64,000 nt of DNA, from the NCBI GenBank assembly GCA_045653425.1, contig JAZOLU010000010.1, positions 9,337-73,336 on the forward strand, in the 5' to 3' direction. The position numbers were made by a program, and so were the translations under genes. Source of the stretch: RGIG3009 sp045653425. Lineage in GTDB: Bacteria; Bacillota; Clostridia; Oscillospirales; Acutalibacteraceae. Below the pieces are notes generated by a model. It worked only from the letters and a program-made list of their open reading frames with translations. It had not been told where the DNA came from and did no database searches. This document shows, piece after piece, positions 15,076 to 23,894 of the stretch (its first letter is position 1; each line of letters begins with the position of its first letter).

Positions 15076-15489
15076 TTATTGGCGGCGGCTGTCCAAATAC
15101 TCCTGCAAAATAATGGTGGCCGAAACCGTGTCCACCAACGCTTTGCGCTTTTTGCCGCGCACGTTGGTTTCGTTCAAAAAACCAATGGCCGAAACCGTGG
15201 TTAATCGCTCGTCCCACAACGTGACCGGCAAACCCGTGCGCTCACCCAGTGCCGCCGCAAACGCTTCGGCACGCTGCGCACTCTCGCCGCGGCTGCCGTC
15301 CATATTGCGCGGGTGTCCCACCACAATCTCGCGTACACCCTCGCGAGCCGCCACGGCGGCCACGTCACTGCATAAAATTCCCATATCCGATTGGGCAAGC
15401 GTGCCCACGGGCGATGCCAGCAATTCCGTTTCGTCGCACACCGCCAACCCTGTCCGTTTTAACCCCAAATCTACCGCTAAAATTCGCAC
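15076..15489 (-). CDS. ruvX: Holliday junction resolvase-like protein RuvX/YqgF
   Basis: A 137-aa RNase H-like protein starting MRILAVDLGLKRTGLAVCD, with the catalytic aspartate in VDLG, the block VVGHPRNMDGSRG, the motif LWDERLTT and the terminal DTVSATIILQEYL aspartate. The family acts in 16S rRNA 5' processing and possibly recombination. Confidence 0.94.
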   Translation of the reverse strand: MRILAVDLGLKRTGLAVCDETELLASPVGTLAQSDMGILCSDVAAVAAREGVREIVVGHPRNMDGSRGESAQRAEAFAAALGERTGLPVTLWDERLTTVSAIGFLNETNVRGKKRKALVDTVSATIILQEYLDSRRQ

Positions 15490-15656
15490 GGAAGCACCCG
15501 TCCTTTACTCTGCTTTGTTTTATTGTACCACACTGCCACCGGTAGTGCAATGATTTTTGATTTGCGCAATTTACAAGCCTCAAACTTTCAAATTTTGTCG
15601 AAAACCAATTGTATTTTACAAAAAAACAATTTTATTTGAAATTTTATACAAACCAC

Positions 15657-15685
15657 TTGCAATCTGCGTTGTGCCTTGTTATAAT
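15657..15685 (+). promoter_or_regulatory. Promoter of gdhA
   Basis: TTGCAA (15657-15662), 17-bp spacer, TATAAT (15680-15685), followed 20 bp later by the AAGGAG of gdhA. Confidence 0.85.
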
Positions 15686-15718
15686 GGATACAATCTTATT
15701 AAGCAAGGAGAAATGACC

Positions 15719-17059
15719 ATGTCTTATATTGAATTCGTTTTGGAAACCGTCATTCGCAAGAACCCCGGCGAGCCGGAGTTCCATCAAGCGGTAAAAGAAG
15801 TTTTGGAATCTCTCGCGCCCGTGGTAGCAAAACATCCCGAGTACGAAGCCGCCGGTCTTCTTGAACGCTTGGTTGAGCCGGAGCGTGTGGTTATGTTCCG
15901 CGTTCCGTGGGTGGACGATGCCGGCAAAGTGCAAATCAACCGTGGTTTTCGTGTGCAGTTTAACAGTGCCATTGGCCCGTACAAAGGCGGTCTGCGCTTT
16001 CACCCCTCGGTGAACCTCAGCATCATCAAATTTTTGGGGTTTGAACAAACCTTCAAAAACTCGCTCACCGGTTTACCCATCGGCGGCGGTAAAGGCGGGT
16101 CGGACTTTGACCCCCGCGGCAAGAGTGATGCGGAGATTATGCGTTTCTGCCAATCGTTTATGACAGAACTGTCCCGTCACATCGGCCCACACGTGGACGT
16201 TCCCGCCGGTGACATTGGCGTGGGCGGTCGTGAAATCGGCTATCTCTTCGGTCAGTACAAACGCATTAAAAACAATTTTGAAAACGCGGTGCTCACCGGC
16301 AAAGGTGTCACCTACGGCGGTAGCTTAATTCGTCCGGAAGCCACCGGTTACGGTGCGGTGTATTTCTGCGACGAAATGCTTAAGAGCTTCGGCACCACCA
16401 TTCAGGGCAAAACTTTTGCCGTGTCCGGTTTTGGTAACGTGGCATGGGGTGCGGTTCTCAAAATCAATCAGTTGGGCGGTAAAGTGCTCACCATCTCCGG
16501 ACCGGACGGTTACGTGTACGACGCAAACGGCATTACCGAGGAAAAAGCCGCTTATATGCTGGAAATGCGTTCCTCCGGTCGCGACAAGGTGCAAGACTAC
16601 GCGGACAAATTCGGCGCCGAATTCCACGCCGGCGAAAAACCGTGGGGCGTAAAGGTGGACGTGGTTATGCCCTGCGCCACGCAAAACGAAGTTCAACTGG
16701 ACGATGCGAAAAAGATTGTCGCCAACGGCGTGAAATATTATGTGGAAGTGTCCAATATGCCCACCACGCTGGAAGCGGTGGAGTATCTGCGTGAAAACGG
16801 CGTTATCGTGGCCCCCTCCAAAGCGGTCAATGCCGGCGGTGTGGCGGTTTCCGCGCTGGAAATGAGCCAGAACAGCCTGCGTATGTCGTGGAGCGAGGAA
16901 GAAGTGGACGAAAAGTTGCACGCTATTATGGTAAACATCTACAAGAACCTCTCCGCCGCCGCCCGCGAATACGGTATGGAAGGCAACCTCATTGCGGGTG
17001 CCAACATTGCCGGTTTCCAAAAAGTGGCGGAGGCAATGATGGCGCAAGGCATCATCTAA
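15719..17059 (+). CDS. gdhA: NADP-type glutamate dehydrogenase
   Basis: A 446-aa hexameric-type glutamate dehydrogenase. Substrate-binding and catalytic blocks are GPYKGGLRFHPSVNLSIIKF, LPIGGGKGGSDFDPRGKSD (catalytic Lys and Asp) and DVPAGDIGVGGREIGY. The nucleotide fold shows VSGFGNVAWG. The start at 15719 is set by AAGGAG 8 nt upstream; an ATG at 15713 is too close to it. It links glutamate and 2-oxoglutarate, for ammonia assimilation or amino-acid fermentation. It is monocistronic with its own promoter and terminator. Confidence 0.96.
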   Translation: MSYIEFVLETVIRKNPGEPEFHQAVKEVLESLAPVVAKHPEYEAAGLLERLVEPERVVMFRVPWVDDAGKVQINRGFRVQFNSAIGPYKGGLRFHPSVNLSIIKFLGFEQTFKNSLTGLPIGGGKGGSDFDPRGKSDAEIMRFCQSFMTELSRHIGPHVDVPAGDIGVGGREIGYLFGQYKRIKNNFENAVLTGKGVTYGGSLIRPEATGYGAVYFCDEMLKSFGTTIQGKTFAVSGFGNVAWGAVLKINQLGGKVLTISGPDGYVYDANGITEEKAAYMLEMRSSGRDKVQDYADKFGAEFHAGEKPWGVKVDVVMPCATQNEVQLDDAKKIVANGVKYYVEVSNMPTTLEAVEYLRENGVIVAPSKAVNAGGVAVSALEMSQNSLRMSWSEEEVDEKLHAIMVNIYKNLSAAAREYGMEGNLIAGANIAGFQKVAEAMMAQGII

Positions 17060-17090
17060 TCCCCATTTATACAAGCAAAACGCCGCCGAA

Positions 17091-17128
17091 TAGCCAAGTG
17101 TTCGAAGGGACACTTGGCTAGTTTTATT
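17091..17128 (+). terminator. gdhA terminator
   Basis: An 11-bp perfect stem (TAGCCAAGTGT at 17091-17101 and complement at 17110-17120) with an 8-nt loop and a GTTTTATT tail. Confidence 0.85.
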
Positions 17129-17300
17129 CGCCTGCGGCGAGTTATATTGCTTCGCAGTGATATTCGGCTAGCGCCGAGTGGTATTGCCTTCGGCAGTTTA
17201 TGGGCGAATAAAATATCACTGAAACCGATAGGTTTTAATAACACTTTGCCGTTAGGCAAAATATAACTGTGAGACTAAGTCTCACAATATCACTTCTTTT
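17126..17300. repeat. Tandem-hairpin repeat array
   Basis: At least six short hairpins follow each other (CGCCTGCGGCG, TGCTTCGCA, CGGCTAGCGCCG, AAACCGATAGGTTT, TTTGCCGTTAGGCAAA, GTGAGACTAAGTCTCAC). They are separated by a conserved spacer of the type GTGATATTC / GTTATATTG in the left half and by its inverse, AATATCACT / AATATAACT, in the right half. Stems differ in sequence while spacers are conserved, so this is neither a CRISPR nor a simple repeat. A related array is at 59912-60079. It fills most of the gene-free stretch 17060-17480. Confidence 0.7.
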
Positions 17301-17385
17301 GAGATAGCTGAAAGGGTTTTAGGTTCTCCTAACAAGTGGAAATTGTCGTACAAGTTCCCTGCTTGTCACGGTATAAGAAAAAAGT

Positions 17386-17418
17386 AAAAGATGCACGAAA
17401 TTTTCGTGCATCTTTTTT
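17386..17418. terminator. Bidirectional terminator between gdhA and the Clp ATPase gene
   Basis: AAAGATGCACGAAA pairs with TTTCGTGCATCTTT and has A and T runs on both sides, so it can stop both convergent transcripts. Confidence 0.85.
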
Positions 17419-17480
17419 AACTGTCCTTAGCAACCCTACGGTATTTGGGCGGCGTTTTTATTTTGAATAATACCGTGTTT

Positions 17481-19736
17481 TTAAGCAAGTTGTAAAATAT
17501 TATCCTTTACAGTCAAATGTATCTCATTAATGGGTTCCCCGCGTGATTCTACCAACAGCGAAGCAATGCGGTCCTCCACCTCGCGGCGTACGGCATTGCG
17601 CAGGTCGCGCGCTCCGCGTTTACCGCCGGCGGCACGCTTTGCCAGCCACGCCGGAAGGCTTTCCTCCCATTCCAATGAAATGCCGCGTTCTTTCAGCGGC
17701 CCTTGGAGTTCGGCGAGCATCAATACCGCAATATCGCAAAAATGTTCCTCGTTGAGCGGATTAAAATACACAATTTCGTCCACACGGCTAATAAATTCCG
17801 GCCGCAGAAAATCCGACAATGCTTTGGTAGCGCGGTCACGCGATGCTTCGGCATCGCTCTTGCCAAAGCCCATCAGGTTTTCACGGAACTGGCTACCGGC
17901 ATTGGAGGTCATCACCAACACTGTGTTTTCAAAATTCACCACGCGCCCGTGAGCGTCGGTCACACGGCCCTCATCCAAAATTTGTAACAGAATGTTCAGC
18001 ACGTCGGGATGTGCTTTTTCAATTTCATCAAACAAAATCACGGAATAGGGTTTGCGCCGCACTTTTTCCGTGAGTTGTCCCGCCTCATCGTAACCGACAT
18101 AGCCGGGCGGCGAACCGATAAGCCGCGATACCGCGTGCTTTTCCATAAATTCCGACATATCCAACCGAATCAGTGTGTCGGGCGTGTCAAACAACTGGGC
18201 AGCCAACACCTTAACAAGCTCGGTTTTCCCCACGCCGGTGGGTCCCACAAAAATGAAGGATGCGGGACGCCGCCGCGGACTAATTTGCACACGACTGCGC
18301 CGAATAGCGGCGGAAACCAACGACACGGCTTCGTCCTGCCCAATAATATGGCGTTTAAGTTCGCCCTCTAAATCCGCCAATTTTTCCAGTTCGTTTTCCC
18401 GAATTTTGGATGCCGGAATACCCGTCCACAGTTCAATCACACCCGCCAGGTGCTGCTCCGTAACCGGTGCACTCACGGCAGCGGGACGAATTGCTTCAAT
18501 CTCTTGCTCTGTTTTTATCAGTTCGGCACGCAAATTCGCCAACCTTTCATAATCCACCGTCTCCCCGGCGGTAAGTTCGGTTTCCTCACGGCGGAGTGCA
18601 TCGGCACGCAACAACAAACGCGCATAGTCGTCTGCTTTTGTGTTTTGCAAGGCGGCGGCAGTACAGGCCTCGTCCAGCAGGTCAATCGCCTTATCCGGCA
18701 AAAAACGGTCGGTAATATACCGTTCCGACAGCACTACCGCTTGGCGCACCACGGCCTCGCTCACCACAACACCGTGGTATTCTTCGTAATAGGTGCGGAT
18801 GCCGCAAAGCATCTTTACCGTATCCTCAATGGAGGGTTCCTCCACTCGTACCGGCTGAAAACGACGCTCCAACGCCGCATCTTTTTCAATATGTTTGCGA
18901 TATTCGTTAAAGGTTGTGGCACCAATCACCTGAATCTCTCCACGGGACAACGCCGGTTTCAAAATGTTGGCGGCGGACATACTGCCCTCGGAATCGCCCG
19001 TTCCCACTAAGGTATGCACCTCATCAATAAACAGGATGATGTTCCCCTGCGCCTTAACCTCTTCAATTAACCCTTTAATACGGCTTTCAAACTGACCGCG
19101 CAACTGTGTGCCGGCAACCAGCGCGGTTAAATCGAGTAGATGCAATTCCTTGTTTTGCAACTTATACGGAACCTGACCCGCCGCCATACGCAATGCCAAC
19201 CCCTCGGCAATGGCGGTTTTGCCCACACCCGGTTCGCCAATTAAACAGGGGTTGTTTTTACTGCGGCGGCACAGGATTTGTGTAACACGGTAAATTTCAC
19301 GGTCGCGACCGATAATGGCATCCAACTGTCCTTCCCGCGCTCGTTTGGTTAAATCCGTGCAGTAATTATCTAAAAATTTGCGTTTTTTCTCTGCTTTTTT
19401 CTCTTTTTTCGGCACGGACTCTTCGGCAGTTTCTTCCGCAGACGTTTCCGCCTGTTTGCCAAACAAATTCTGCAAAAACGGGAAAGTAGCGGCACCGCCC
19501 GGCATAAACCCTTCGGCATCCTCCTCCCCGTCGGGAGACATCAGCGCACCGAACTGTTCGTCCATAGCTTCCAATTCATCCTGCCCAATGCCGAATTTGT
19601 TTAACAAATCATCCACGGGTTTAATGCCCAGTTCTTTGGCACAAGTTAAGCATAACCCCTCGTTTTGGCTTTCATTTCCCTCCATACGGGTAATGAATAC
19701 CACGGCAGGGCGTTTTTTACAACGAGAACATAACAT
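17481..19736 (-). CDS. clpE: Clp-family AAA+ ATPase with N-terminal zinc finger (ClpE/ClpC type)
   Basis: A 751-aa HSP100 chaperone. It opens with a CxxC...CxxC zinc-binding module (LCSRCKKRP, LCLTCAKEL; residues 3-33), typical of ClpE rather than ClpC. Two AAA+ modules follow: GEPGVGKTAIAEGLALRM (Walker A of D1), LFIDEVHTLVG, and GPTGVGKTELVKVLAAQLFD with VILFDEIEKAHPDVLN in D2. The middle region (about 365-425) is short. It should unfold substrates for ClpP. It is the last gene of a long leftward run and lies 14 bp after pgsA. The symbol rests on the zinc module and could be disputed. Confidence 0.88.
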   Translation of the reverse strand: MLCSRCKKRPAVVFITRMEGNESQNEGLCLTCAKELGIKPVDDLLNKFGIGQDELEAMDEQFGALMSPDGEEDAEGFMPGGAATFPFLQNLFGKQAETSAEETAEESVPKKEKKAEKKRKFLDNYCTDLTKRAREGQLDAIIGRDREIYRVTQILCRRSKNNPCLIGEPGVGKTAIAEGLALRMAAGQVPYKLQNKELHLLDLTALVAGTQLRGQFESRIKGLIEEVKAQGNIILFIDEVHTLVGTGDSEGSMSAANILKPALSRGEIQVIGATTFNEYRKHIEKDAALERRFQPVRVEEPSIEDTVKMLCGIRTYYEEYHGVVVSEAVVRQAVVLSERYITDRFLPDKAIDLLDEACTAAALQNTKADDYARLLLRADALRREETELTAGETVDYERLANLRAELIKTEQEIEAIRPAAVSAPVTEQHLAGVIELWTGIPASKIRENELEKLADLEGELKRHIIGQDEAVSLVSAAIRRSRVQISPRRRPASFIFVGPTGVGKTELVKVLAAQLFDTPDTLIRLDMSEFMEKHAVSRLIGSPPGYVGYDEAGQLTEKVRRKPYSVILFDEIEKAHPDVLNILLQILDEGRVTDAHGRVVNFENTVLVMTSNAGSQFRENLMGFGKSDAEASRDRATKALSDFLRPEFISRVDEIVYFNPLNEEHFCDIAVLMLAELQGPLKERGISLEWEESLPAWLAKRAAGGKRGARDLRNAVRREVEDRIASLLVESRGEPINEIHLTVKDNILQLA

Positions 19737-19750
19737 AACGGTCTCCTTTA

Positions 19751-20329
19751 TTAATGGTCGGCGGTTTGAGTTGCCTCAACGGCGGCAATACCATCGCGGC
19801 GTAAGTTGATAAAAATGCGCATATATCCAAAAAACGAAAACAGCATGGTTACCACCACCAGCGAAACCAGCACGGTGAACAACCAATCCGGCATAGTGTC
19901 CCACAAGGCAACCAGTAACATAACTGCATAAAAAGTAAAGGTGGAAACCTTGCCAAACCATTTGGAACCACGAATCATTTCAAAGCGTGACAACAAAAGA
20001 AATCCGCCGATGGCCTGTAACAATTCTTTAACAAAACAAATGAGTAACAACGGAATCAATGCCGGAATACGCACCGTTAAACACACCAGCACGGTTACTT
20101 GGGTAATTTTATCGGCAAACGGGTCCAACAACTTGCCAATTTCCGTAATTTGATTGCATTTGCGAGCAATAACACCATCAAACAAGTCGGTTAAACCCGA
20201 CAACAACAACATGGCCAACGCCCAGTAAATTTCATCGCAAAAAAACAACACGGTGAAAAAGGGCAACAAGGCCAGCCGCACCAGTGAAAGTGTGTTTGGA
20301 ATGTTCCATACAAATTTTAAACTACCCAT
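19751..20329 (-). CDS. pgsA: CDP-alcohol phosphatidyltransferase (phosphatidylglycerophosphate synthase type)
   Basis: A 192-aa membrane enzyme with about five or six helices. The family motif D-G-x2-A-R-x8-G-x3-D-x3-D is complete in DLFDGVIARKCNQ and GKLLDPFADK. It joins a CDP-diacylglycerol-derived phosphatidyl group to an alcohol, most likely glycerol-3-phosphate. Substrate is inferred from length and similarity to PgsA. Confidence 0.88.
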   Translation of the reverse strand: MGSLKFVWNIPNTLSLVRLALLPFFTVLFFCDEIYWALAMLLLSGLTDLFDGVIARKCNQITEIGKLLDPFADKITQVTVLVCLTVRIPALIPLLLICFVKELLQAIGGFLLLSRFEMIRGSKWFGKVSTFTFYAVMLLVALWDTMPDWLFTVLVSLVVVTMLFSFFGYMRIFINLRRDGIAAVEATQTADH

Positions 20330-20354
20330 ACAATATGCTCCGTTTTCTTCAAAC

Positions 20355-21053
20355 TCAAAGTGTAATCAGCGGGTTGAATTGAGATACCCAATTCACCATA
20401 GCAGCATCTTTCAATGTGTCGGCGGTCATCCAGTTGGCGGTTACCCCCAAGGTGACCAACCATTGCAACAGTGCCGTGAGCAGCAACACAAACACCACAC
20501 CTTTGAGCGCGCCCAAAACCGCACCCAAAACGGCGTCTGCCTGCCGAATTAGCGGTAACTTGCGAATGGGCTTTACCAACTTTTCCAAAAGGCGAATAAC
20601 CACCAGTAGCACCAAGAATAATACCAAGAAAATAAGGAACTGCAATAACGAAACCACCAACGGCCGAACCACGGTGTTGGCCACCGATACGGCAAGGGAT
20701 TGCGCGGTATCCGTTGCACTTTCATCCAAGTTTTCCAGTGTTTCTAACAAGTGCGGGTTGTTTTGCAGAGCGGTGCCAAGTGGTGAAGGCAGTTTTTCTA
20801 CCAACCCCTCCAACATAGCCGACGGCTCACCCGCAATATCGTTAAACGTTTCGGTGAGTTGTGTTTCTATGCCCTCCGCCACAAACGTATCATAGGTAAA
20901 CGTTGCCGCCGGCGTGCTCAGCGTGAGTGCCACAACCAGTGCGGCCACCCAACCCACCAACTGAATCATCGTACGCAAAAACCCGCGGCGATAACCCAAA
21001 AACACGGTGAGAGCCATTACCGCAACCAGAATAATATCCAAGACCAAAGACAT
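20355..21053 (-). CDS. cvpA: CvpA-family membrane protein
   Basis: A 232-aa protein starting MSLVLDIILVAVMALTVFLG, with YRRGFLRTMIQLVGWVAAL and four predicted helices, and DAVLGAVLGALKGVVFVLLL near the C-terminus, as in the CvpA family. The middle (about residues 45-95) is a longer extracellular loop. Function of CvpA in Firmicutes is not settled. The ATG at 21053 is preferred to an in-frame upstream one at 21074. Confidence 0.85.
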   Translation of the reverse strand: MSLVLDIILVAVMALTVFLGYRRGFLRTMIQLVGWVAALVVALTLSTPAATFTYDTFVAEGIETQLTETFNDIAGEPSAMLEGLVEKLPSPLGTALQNNPHLLETLENLDESATDTAQSLAVSVANTVVRPLVVSLLQFLIFLVLFLVLLVVIRLLEKLVKPIRKLPLIRQADAVLGAVLGALKGVVFVLLLTALLQWLVTLGVTANWMTADTLKDAAMVNWVSQFNPLITL

Positions 21054-21141
21054 ATGCCTCACCCTTCCGCACAATTACTGGGAATTTTACCATTTTACCA
21101 CGTTTTTATACAAAGTACAACTACCGGATATGAACATATTT

Positions 21142-22320
21142 TTAATTTTCTAATCGTTTCAGTTCACCCAACGTTAAAAGCAACGGTGAACGGCGGTATG
21201 ACACCGCCATTAAACTATCCGCCGGAACGGCATACTGTTCCTTAACACCGGCGGAGTTTACGGTGTACACCATTTTATCGGTAAGCAATAACAGATTGCC
21301 GCCATAACCGGAAAGGGAACGGAAATTGCCTTCCAACGCCGCTTCTTGCACCTTTTTTCCGTGCGAATTGAACACCCAAATTAAAGCGGAATCGGTAGTG
21401 CCGGCGCGTTGTAACGCCACGCCAACCACTGACGAGGTAGCCGTATACCCCACCGGCTCTACCCCTTCGCACGGCGTAATTTCCGGCTGCTCACTGCCAT
21501 TTTTCAGGGTCCACACTTCGGTATCACCCAGTGCCAGTATGGTCCCGCCGGAAAAGTAGGTAACATTATGCAACAGCACATCCATACCAATATACTCGCG
21601 CGCCTCTCCCAAAGAGAGTGTAATAACCAACAACACGGATTTAAGCATACCATTTTCTGTTGTTGTCCCCACCGCGGCTACCTGTTTACCGCTTGGTGCC
21701 ATAGAAATATCCGTTATCAAATACTTACTGCTGCGGTACTCGTATAATACCTTTCCTTTGTCACTCAGCACCGCAATTTCAGACAAATAACTTTGCGAGG
21801 TACTGTTCAGCACCAAAGCCGTTGTTCCGTTGGAAAGCAAATCAGCGGCATAAATCTTTCGATTCTCCAACTGATGTTCTAAAACGGTTTCCCGACGGGT
21901 ATCCAAGCGAAAACGACTCCCCCCCAATTCCGCACACAACACGTAGTTACCCGCCGTGTACATCACCGGGGCGGTAAACGAGTGACTGCGCTCCGCCACC
22001 AGCGCGGCACTGCCACTGCGGAATTGCAATGTGGTATCGGTGAGCACCGCCAAATGTTGGTTCACCCCCGCCATATCAATAACCGCGTTACCGTTGGTTG
22101 AAATGGGAAACCCCTCGCCTGTTTCGGCGTTTCCGAACTGCTGTTCTGTCCAGTCCAGCAAGGCTTCCGGCGCAATTTTTTCCCAATTTTTCCACACTAA
22201 AAACCCAACCAGAACAACCGCCGCAACAATTGCCAAACGCTTAAACAACCGTATCCACGGCGCGTAATTTGTACGCCCTCCGCGGCGTTTTTCTTCGGTA
22301 TTGCCGTTCTTTTGACTCAT
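21142..22320 (-). CDS. DUF5711 membrane-anchored beta-propeller-like protein
   Basis: A 392-aa protein with a basic cytoplasmic start, one helix at about residues 28-46 (RLAIVAAVVLVGFLVW) and a long exported part made of repeated short beta strands (AVLTDTTLQFRSGSAAL, ITDISMAPSGKQVAAVGTT, LLLTDKMVYTVNSAG), like DUF5711 proteins of clostridia. It overlaps truA by 4 bp at its start. Function unknown. Confidence 0.8.
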   Translation of the reverse strand: MSQKNGNTEEKRRGGRTNYAPWIRLFKRLAIVAAVVLVGFLVWKNWEKIAPEALLDWTEQQFGNAETGEGFPISTNGNAVIDMAGVNQHLAVLTDTTLQFRSGSAALVAERSHSFTAPVMYTAGNYVLCAELGGSRFRLDTRRETVLEHQLENRKIYAADLLSNGTTALVLNSTSQSYLSEIAVLSDKGKVLYEYRSSKYLITDISMAPSGKQVAAVGTTTENGMLKSVLLVITLSLGEAREYIGMDVLLHNVTYFSGGTILALGDTEVWTLKNGSEQPEITPCEGVEPVGYTATSSVVGVALQRAGTTDSALIWVFNSHGKKVQEAALEGNFRSLSGYGGNLLLLTDKMVYTVNSAGVKEQYAVPADSLMAVSYRRSPLLLTLGELKRLEN

Positions 22321-23054
22321 TTGTAAAACACCTCGTCAAGAAACAATCCGTGTGCCGGCGCCGTGGCTCCGGCTAAGTCGCGGTTACCGCTTTGCAACGC
22401 CTGCCGTACCGATTCTTCGGCAAGCCGCTCGGCGTGGACGTCCAGCAATGTGCCCACCAAAATGCGCACCATATTGTACAAAAACCCGTCGGCTTCCACC
22501 GTGTAGGTTACCATATCGCCTTCGCGGCACACTTCGGAACGATAGATGGTGCGCCGCTTATCTTCCACCGAACTGCCGGCAGAACAAAATGCCGAAAAAT
22601 CGTGTGTACCTAAAAACAACGCCGCCGTGCGGTTAAGTCTATCAATATCCAACGGCGAACGAATGTAAAGCGAGTGCCCTTTCCAAAACGGTGAGCGCAC
22701 CGCGCCGTTCCAAATGTGATACACGTACCGTTTTCCCATTGCCGAATACCGCGGATGAAAATCGCTTGCTACTTCCCTGCACGCCAGCACCACCACGTCA
22801 TCCGGCAGACGCGCATTTAACGCCCGCACCAGTTGGTCAGGGGTCAACCTACTCTCCGGTTCCACGGTGCAATAAAAACGGCGAGCGTGCACGCCGGTAT
22901 CCGTGCGGCTGCAACCGGTAATTCCAGAACGTGTGCCGGTTACATATTCCACCGCATCTTGCAGGGTTTGTTGCACGGTAATGCCGTTTGGTTGTACCTG
23001 CCAGCCGTGATAACGGGTGCCGTCGTATTGAATTGTCAGCAAACACTTCGCCAC
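22317..23054 (-). CDS. truA: tRNA pseudouridine(38-40) synthase TruA
   Basis: A 245-aa enzyme; LTIQYDGTRYHGWQVQPNG opens the fold and the catalytic aspartate is in GCSRTDTGVHAR. It modifies the anticodon stem of many tRNAs. It follows ecfT by 27 bp in the common Firmicute order ecfA1-ecfA2-ecfT-truA. Confidence 0.95.
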   Translation of the reverse strand: MAKCLLTIQYDGTRYHGWQVQPNGITVQQTLQDAVEYVTGTRSGITGCSRTDTGVHARRFYCTVEPESRLTPDQLVRALNARLPDDVVVLACREVASDFHPRYSAMGKRYVYHIWNGAVRSPFWKGHSLYIRSPLDIDRLNRTAALFLGTHDFSAFCSAGSSVEDKRRTIYRSEVCREGDMVTYTVEADGFLYNMVRILVGTLLDVHAERLAEESVRQALQSGNRDLAGATAPAHGLFLDEVFYK

Positions 23055-23081
23055 CGCGTTTCACCGTCTTTCACTGTTGTC

Positions 23082-23894
23082 TTAAATGGTTGCCGGCACC
23101 AGCCCGTTACTCACTATCAGCGCCGTTGCCAACAGCACCATAGCTGCCACCGCCATACCGTCTCTGGTTGTCATACGCAACTGTTTCATTCGAGTACGCC
23201 CCTCGCCGCCGTGATAGCAACGGCACTCCATAGCCGTTGCCAAATCGTACGCACGGCGAAACGACGACACAAACAACGGAACCAGTACCGGAATGAGTGC
23301 TTTCACACGTTGCAGTAAATTGCCGCTTTCCATATCCGCGCCGCGCGCCTTTTGGGCAGACATAATTTTGTCGGTTTCCTCAATCAGCGTGGGAATAAAC
23401 CGCAACGCAATGGTCATCATCATAGCAATTTCGTGTACCGGCACACGCACGTGGCGCAGAGGGCTCATCAGCCGCTCTAATGCGTCGGTCAACGTGGTGG
23501 GTGATGTGGTATAGGTCAGCAAAGAACTCGCCGCAATCAGGCACAAAATGCGTAAAGCAATAAAAACCGTGGTATAAATTCCCTCTGCCGTAATACGCAA
23601 CACCCAAAAACTAACCAGTACGCGGCCTTCTACGTAAAAAATGTTAATTAGCGATGTGAAAATTAACAACGGCAGCACCGGTTTTAGCCCTTTGAGCAAC
23701 AATTTGGGAGGAATGCGTGACAACCCCACGCACAACGCCAAAAACGCCACGGATAATCCCAATCCAACCCAGTTATCCGGCAAAAAAATAACAACGATAT
23801 ACGCAAACGTAAGTGCCAATTTTACGCGCGGGTCCATACGGTGTAAAAAGGATTGACCGGGAAAAAACTGGCCAATGGTAATATCAGATAACAT
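23082..23894 (-). CDS. ecfT: Energy-coupling factor transporter transmembrane protein EcfT
   Basis: A 270-aa protein with about five or six membrane helices, starting MLSDITIGQFFPGQSFLHRM with the conserved DPRVKL. The coupling motif is visible in ETDKIMSAQKARGADME (A-R-G type) followed by LKALIPVLVPLFVSSFRRAYDLATAMECR. It joins the two EcfA ATPases to vitamin-binding S components, none of which is encoded here. The start at 23894 overlaps the ecfA2 end by 11 bp. Confidence 0.93.
   Translation of the reverse strand: MLSDITIGQFFPGQSFLHRMDPRVKLALTFAYIVVIFLPDNWVGLGLSVAFLALCVGLSRIPPKLLLKGLKPVLPLLIFTSLINIFYVEGRVLVSFWVLRITAEGIYTTVFIALRILCLIAASSLLTYTTSPTTLTDALERLMSPLRHVRVPVHEIAMMMTIALRFIPTLIEETDKIMSAQKARGADMESGNLLQRVKALIPVLVPLFVSSFRRAYDLATAMECRCYHGGEGRTRMKQLRMTTRDGMAVAAMVLLATALIVSNGLVPATI

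Noticed and set aside
17126..17300. CRISPR array
   Set aside because: Stems differ and spacers are short and conserved, the opposite of a CRISPR; no cas gene is in the window.
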